In this document: positions 1 to 5,105 of the stretch, in pieces
Layout: each line of letters starts with the position of its first letter
Position numbering within the stretch: position 1 is the stretch's first letter
Assembly (NCBI GenBank): GCA_022701965.1
Contig: JAKONL010000215.1
Location: 1 to 5,105, forward strand
Direction of reading: 5' to 3'
Source: Burkholderiaceae bacterium
GTDB taxonomy: Bacteria > Pseudomonadota > Gammaproteobacteria > Burkholderiales > Burkholderiaceae
DNA length: 5,105 bases
Translations under genes and position numbers: made by a program
The notes under the pieces: generated by a model
Told to the model about the DNA's origin: nothing
The model's database searches: none
The model's input: the letters and a program-made list of their open reading frames with translations, nothing else

Positions 1-555
1 CCGGTCGTGCTCCCGCATCTCGGTGATTCCCAGGCCGCGCTGCTTCGCAGCGAACTGGCCTACCAGAACCATGTCGCCGCCTCGTCGGCGTACGCGGCGC
101 TGCCACGCGGACCGGTGCACGCCGACCTGTTCCGCGACAACGCCATGTTCTCGACGCATCCCGGTGGTGGCACGCCGCGCCTGAGCGGCGTGTTCGACTT
201 CTACTTCGCCGGTACCGATACCTGGCTCTTCGACCTGGCCGTGACGCTCAATGACTGGGCCGTCGATCTTCCCACCGGAGTCTCTGATCCCGAACGAACG
301 GCCGCCCTGCTCGGCGCCTATGCGACGGTACGCCCGCTCGCGGGTGCCGAACGGGCGCTGCTGCCGGCCATGCTGCGTGCCGCCGCGCTGCGCTTCTGGA
401 TCTCGCGGCTCTGGGATTTCCACCTGCCGCGCGAGGCCAGCATGCTGAAGGCACACGACCCGGCGCATTTCGAGCGCGTCCTGCGCCAACGCGTCGCGGT
501 GCCGGGCACCGCACCGGCGACGATCCACCGCGCTGCCGAGCCGCAAACGGCCTGA
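1..555 (+). CDS. thrB: Homoserine kinase (APH/ThrB type), C-terminal part, 5' end outside window
   Basis: This enzyme phosphorylates L-homoserine with ATP to O-phospho-L-homoserine, the step before threonine synthase, in the cytoplasm. The reading frame is open from base 1 to a TGA at 553-555, giving 184 residues; the family is usually about 310-330, so roughly the N-terminal 40 percent (the ATP-binding lobe) is missing. The visible part is the C-terminal kinase lobe of an aminoglycoside-phosphotransferase fold. The catalytic-loop motif HADLFRDN is encoded at 118-141, with the putative catalytic Asp at 124-126 and metal-binding Asn at 139-141. The metal-binding Asp lies in [10 protein letters not shown] (Asp codon 196-198). 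The segment [15 protein letters not shown] just after it is typical of ThrB and separates it from other APH kinases. The GTG at 7-9 is internal, not a start. The membrane-protein gene follows after 9 bases. An APH kinase with another substrate is possible but less likely. Confidence 0.9.
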   Translation, partial: PVVLPHLGDSQAALLRSELAYQNHVAASSAYAALPRGPVHADLFRDNAMFSTHPGGGTPRLSGVFDFYFAGTDTWLFDLAVTLNDWAVDLPTGVSDPERTAALLGAYATVRPLAGAERALLPAMLRAAALRFWISRLWDFHLPREASMLKAHDPAHFERVLRQRVAVPGTAPATIHRAAEPQTA

Positions 556-564
556 ACGGACACC

Positions 565-1365
565 ATGAAACTCAATCTCGTCCCGGCACGCACTGGCGCG
601 GCCTGGGTCCGACAGGGACTGCAGGCCTTCGCCAAGCGGCCGCTCGCCTTCGTGTCGCTGTTCTTCTTCTTCATGGCGGTGGTGTCGATCGCTTCCCAGG
701 TGCCCCTGATCGGCACGGTCATCGCGCTGATGCTCCTGCCGACGATGACGCTGGGCCTCATGGCAGCGGCAGCCGCCACCACCGATGTCGGGCCCGACGG
801 CGAGAAGCCGCCGGCAGCCGCGGTCTTCCTCGCCTCGCTCAACGCCGTGCGGTCGGACATCCGGCCCATGCTGGTCCTCGGTGCGCTCTACGCGGTGCTG
901 TTCCTGGCGGTCATGGGCCTGTCGGCACTGGTCGACGGCGGGCAGTTCGCGCGCGTCTACCTGCTCGGGGAGCGGATCGACCGGGAACTGGCCGAGAGCG
1001 GTGAATTCCAGGCCGCGCTGTGGCTGGCGATGGCGCTCTACCTGCCGCTGTCGCTGGCGTTCTGGCATGCGCCGGCACTGGTGCACTGGCACAAGGTGCC
1101 GCCGGCCAAGAGCCTGTTCTTCAGCCTGGTGGCGTGCTTCAGGAACTTCGGCGCCCTGGCGGTCTACGGGCTGACCTGGGTCGCGGTGTTCGTCGGCGCG
1201 GGCATCGTGCTGAGCCTGATCGCCACGCTGCTGGTGGCCAGCGGGATCCTCGGCGAGGGCGCGGGTGCCGCGGGCGGCGCGATGATGATCGGCGGCGTGA
1301 TGATCATGGCGACGATGTTCTTCACCAGCACCTGGTTCACGTTCCGCGACAGTTTCACCGGCTGA
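565..1365 (+). CDS. BPSS1780-family multi-pass inner-membrane protein, function unknown
   Basis: A 266-residue integral membrane protein with about six hydrophobic segments, at roughly residues 27-44, 48-71, 101-122, 149-171, 196-226 and 237-254. The short N-terminus (MKLNLVPARTGAAWVRQGL) has no cleavable signal peptide. The motif FWHAPALVHWHKVPP (166-180) followed by KSLFFSLVACFRN (182-194) is what I recognise from the BPSS1780 family, common in Burkholderiales; the family has no established biochemical role. The ATG at 565 is the first in frame after the thrB stop at 553-555. Only a weak GGA (558-560) lies before it, four bases from the ATG, so translation probably depends partly on coupling to thrB. 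No promoter is visible in the 9-base gap, which implies cotranscription. Between residues 228 and 245 the sequence is rich in Gly, Ala and Met. The gene ends 12 bases from the convergent uvrD stop, with no terminator hairpin in between. Family call is by recognition, not search. Confidence 0.8.
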   Translation: MKLNLVPARTGAAWVRQGLQAFAKRPLAFVSLFFFFMAVVSIASQVPLIGTVIALMLLPTMTLGLMAAAAATTDVGPDGEKPPAAAVFLASLNAVRSDIRPMLVLGALYAVLFLAVMGLSALVDGGQFARVYLLGERIDRELAESGEFQAALWLAMALYLPLSLAFWHAPALVHWHKVPPAKSLFFSLVACFRNFGALAVYGLTWVAVFVGAGIVLSLIATLLVASGILGEGAGAAGGAMMIGGVMIMATMFFTSTWFTFRDSFTG

Positions 1366-1377
1366 GCAGGCGCACAG

Positions 1378-3828
<2,451 letters not shown>

Positions 3829-3834
3829 TGGGCC

Positions 3835-3840
3835 ATTGTA
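3835..3840 (-). promoter_or_regulatory. Probable uvrD -10 box, implying a leaderless transcript
   Basis: On the minus strand the sequence reads TACAAT, then GGCCCA, then the uvrD ATG. TACAAT matches the sigma-70 -10 consensus TATAAT at five of six bases. Six bases between its last base and the A of the ATG would put the transcription start at or next to the start codon. No purine-rich ribosome-binding site lies before the ATG, which agrees with leaderless translation. No convincing -35 hexamer is visible 16-18 bases upstream, so the promoter may be weak or activator-dependent. The leaderless reading is inference. Confidence 0.55.
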
Positions 3841-3896
3841 GGAAGGCGTGGGACCCAGCGCTCCGGCGGGCGCATTCGCGGGAGTCGGCACCGGCA

Positions 3897-3909
3897 TATA
3901 GGGTCTATA
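3897..3909. repeat. Short inverted repeat TATAG-GGT-CTATA in the uvrD-guaC intergenic region
   Basis: Two perfect five-base arms (3897-3901 and 3905-3909) are separated by three bases, forming a small AT-rich island in otherwise GC-rich DNA, with CCGG on both sides (3891-3894 and 3915-3918). The right arm overlaps TATAAC (3906-3911), a possible plus-strand -10 box that would start transcription near 3918. It could be an operator for one of the divergent genes, or chance. No regulator family is recognised from it. Confidence 0.25.
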
Positions 3910-3943
3910 ACGAACCGGCACTCGGCCGACTTCGCCGGCTGCC

Positions 3944-3949
3944 TAGAAT
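3944..3949 (+). promoter_or_regulatory. Candidate -10 box for rightward (guaC) transcription
   Basis: TAGAAT matches the sigma-70 -10 consensus at five of six bases and points toward guaC. Initiation about seven bases downstream would start the RNA near 3956, at the base of the terminator-like hairpin, giving a leader of about 120 bases. No good -35 hexamer is seen at the expected distance (3921-3926 reads CTCGGC). TATAAC at 3906-3911 is an alternative. A weaker candidate inside the leader, CTGACC at 4010-4015 as a -35, lacks a good -10. Confidence 0.35.
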
Positions 3950-3954
3950 CCGCC

Positions 3955-3989
3955 ACCGGGCCCAAGTTTCTTGTCGCCCGGTTTTTTTT
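3955..3989 (+). terminator. Intrinsic-terminator-like hairpin plus T8 upstream of guaC
   Basis: ACCGGGC (3955-3961) pairs perfectly with GCCCGGT (3976-3982). Inside this, CAAG (3963-3966) pairs with CTTG (3970-3973) around a TTT loop, leaving a small C / TC internal loop. The stem runs directly into eight T residues (3982-3989). This is the classic shape of a rho-independent terminator for rightward RNA. It lies 87 bases before the guaC ATG and far from any upstream plus-strand gene. It could end a short RNA started inside the intergenic region, attenuate guaC, or block rightward read-through antisense to uvrD. In the leftward direction there is no T-run after the stem, so it would not terminate uvrD-direction RNA. 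Confidence 0.6.
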
Positions 3990-4008
3990 CGCGTGAAGAA
4001 AGCCGGGC
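3976..4008 (+). promoter_or_regulatory. Alternative leader hairpin overlapping the terminator's 3' arm and T-run
   Basis: GCCCGG plus the T8 run (3976-3989) can pair with GAAGAAAGCCGGGC (3995-4008), giving a 14-base-pair stem in RNA with three G-U wobbles and a five-base loop CGCGU (3990-3994). It uses the same 3976-3981 segment as the terminator, because CCGGGC occurs identically at 3956-3961 and 4003-4008. The two folds are therefore mutually exclusive. The downstream arm is made only after polymerase passes the T-run, so this is not a classical antiterminator; it may refold the read-through mRNA. It does not cover the guaC ribosome-binding site. The role is unproven. Confidence 0.35.
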
Positions 4009-4059
4009 CCTGACCAAGCGTCCACGCCGGACGAAATGTCTCGTCGGCGCACCTTCCCC

Positions 4060-4064
4060 AGGAG
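4060..4064 (+). promoter_or_regulatory. guaC ribosome-binding site
   Basis: AGGAG lies 11 bases before the ATG at 4076. It supports that ATG over the in-frame upstream TTG at 3971, which would start inside the terminator hairpin and add residues with no family similarity. Spacing is slightly longer than optimal. Confidence 0.7.
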
Positions 4065-4075
4065 CTTGGTTTCTC

Positions 4076-5056
4076 ATGCAGATCTTCGACTACGACAACA
4101 TCCTGCTGCTGCCGCGCAAATGCCGCGTGGAAAGCCGCTCCGAGTGCGACGCCGGCGTCGTGCTCGGCGGCCGCAGGTTCCGCCTGCCGGTGGTGCCGGC
4201 CAACATGAAGACGGTGGTCGACGAGACCATCAGCCTCTGGCTGGCGAAGAACGGCTACTTCTACGTCATGCACCGCTTCGATCTCGACAACGTCGCGTTC
4301 GTCGAACGCATGCATGCGCAAGGCGTGTTCGCCTCGATCTCGCTGGGCGTGAAGAAGCCCGACTACGACACCGTCGACGCACTCGCCGCGGCGAACCTGG
4401 TGCCCGAGTACGTCACCATCGACATCGCGCACGGCCATGCCGACAGCGTGAAGAACATGATCGCCCACCTGAAGGCGAAGCTGCCGCAGTCGTTCGTAAT
4501 CGCCGGTAACGTCGGCACGACCGAGGCCGTCATCGACCTGGAGAACTGGGGCGCCGACGCGACCAAGGTCGGCATCGGCCCGGGCAAGGTCTGCATCACC
4601 AAGCTCAAGACCGGCTTCGGCACCGGCGGCTGGCAGCTGAGCGCGCTCAAGTGGTGCGCCCGCGTCGCGACCAGGCCGATCATCGCCGACGGTGGCATCC
4701 GCGATCACGGCGACATCGCCAAGAGCGTGCGCTTCGGCGCCTCGATGGTGATGATCGGTTCCCTGTTCGCGGGCCACGAGGAGTCGCCGGGCAGGACGGT
4801 GGAGGTCGACGGCGAGCTCTTCAAGGAATACTACGGCTCGGCCAGCGACTACAACAAGGGCGAGTACAAGCACGTCGAGGGCAAGCGGATCCTGGAGCCG
4901 ATCAAGGGCAAGCTGGCCGACACGCTCATCGAGATGGAGCAGGACGTGCAGAGCTCGATCAGCTACGCCGGCGGCAAGGCGTTGATGGACATCCGCAAGG
5001 TCAACTACGTGACGCTCGGCGGCGGCGACAACGCGGGCGAGCACCTGCTGATGTGA
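4076..5056 (+). CDS. guaC: GMP reductase
   Basis: This enzyme converts GMP and NADPH to IMP, ammonia and NADP+, the route that returns guanine nucleotides to the adenine branch; it is cytoplasmic. The 326-residue product is one IMPDH/GMPR-type TIM barrel without the CBS domains of IMP dehydrogenase. Visible signatures are an N-terminal [13 protein letters not shown] (4-16) and SRSECD (20-25), PVVPANM (38-44), [11 protein letters not shown] (113-123) and AGNVGT (143-148). The catalytic loop is [10 protein letters not shown] (166-175), with the attacking Cys at 173 and Thr at 175. The phosphate-binding DGGIR (205-209) and [12 protein letters not shown] (226-237) follow. Glu268 in HVEGKR is the probable partner of the catalytic Thr. 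The segment [16 protein letters not shown] (285-300) is typical of GMP reductase. Length and motif wording resemble the roughly 325-residue group known from Bacillus and Staphylococcus more than the 347-residue E. coli GuaC. It is divergent from uvrD across 247 bases; the leader may carry an attenuator. IMP dehydrogenase is ruled out by length and motif context. Confidence 0.95.
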   Translation: MQIFDYDNILLLPRKCRVESRSECDAGVVLGGRRFRLPVVPANMKTVVDETISLWLAKNGYFYVMHRFDLDNVAFVERMHAQGVFASISLGVKKPDYDTVDALAAANLVPEYVTIDIAHGHADSVKNMIAHLKAKLPQSFVIAGNVGTTEAVIDLENWGADATKVGIGPGKVCITKLKTGFGTGGWQLSALKWCARVATRPIIADGGIRDHGDIAKSVRFGASMVMIGSLFAGHEESPGRTVEVDGELFKEYYGSASDYNKGEYKHVEGKRILEPIKGKLADTLIEMEQDVQSSISYAGGKALMDIRKVNYVTLGGGDNAGEHLLM

Positions 5057-5105
5057 TGCGCCGAGACGGCGCCGCCCGACGAAGTTCTACGATTTCGACA
5101 GCAGC
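5057..5105. other. Short sequence after guaC with no gene recognised
   Basis: These 49 bases run to the window edge. I see no coding start and no clear terminator hairpin with a T-run after guaC. TACGAT at 5088-5093 resembles a -10 box and could belong to a gene beyond the edge, but no good -35 accompanies it. Confidence 0.4.

Noticed and set aside
318..869. A 183-codon minus-strand open frame spanning thrB and the membrane-protein gene
   Set aside because: It overlaps two well-supported plus-strand genes, shows no motif, and has no ribosome-binding site or promoter that I can see.
3829..3921. Upstream extension of uvrD to the in-frame ATG at 3897 or GTG at 3921
   Set aside because: The added residues are Pro/Ala-rich with no family match, and the TACAAT box directly before the ATG at 3828 would lie inside the coding region.
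3971..4075. Upstream extension of guaC to the in-frame TTG at 3971
   Set aside because: It would start inside the terminator-like hairpin. AGGAG and the conserved FDYDNI start of the family both support the ATG at 4076.
3905..5044. A 379-codon open frame on the minus strand, antisense to guaC
   Set aside because: It is the reverse-strand shadow of a fully conserved GMP reductase, and its composition is the same Val/Asp/His/Ala/Arg-rich pattern.

Overview
The window is GC-rich, densely coded bacterial DNA with strong G/C preference at third codon positions. Protein families and layout (an APH-type homoserine kinase followed by a BPSS1780-family membrane protein, and a UvrD helicase reading LLANLNPEQLAAV near its N-terminus) point to a beta-proteobacterium, most likely Burkholderiales. 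This assignment comes from recognising protein families by eye, not from a search.

Layout: positions 1-555 hold the 3' part of thrB (homoserine kinase, threonine biosynthesis), cut by the left edge. Nine bases later, on the same strand, comes a 266-residue multi-pass membrane protein of the BPSS1780 family (565-1365), probably cotranscribed with thrB. It converges, with only 12 bases between stop codons, on a long minus-strand uvrD gene (1378-3828) encoding a complete SF1A helicase with a C-terminal Tudor-like domain. A 247-base divergent intergenic region (3829-4075) separates uvrD from plus-strand guaC (4076-5056), a complete 326-residue GMP reductase. The last 49 bases carry no recognisable gene.

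The genes are chromosomal housekeeping functions: amino-acid synthesis, an uncharacterised membrane protein, DNA repair and purine salvage. I see no mobile element, CRISPR array, tRNA or rRNA, toxin or defence gene, and nothing that amounts to a new multi-gene system. The most interesting part is the uvrD-guaC intergenic region. On the uvrD side, a TACAAT -10 box lies six bases before the ATG, which suggests a leaderless mRNA. On the guaC side there is an intrinsic-terminator-like hairpin with an eight-T run well upstream of the guaC start. Its 3' arm can also pair with a second, identical copy of the 5' arm sequence located downstream, giving two mutually exclusive RNA folds.
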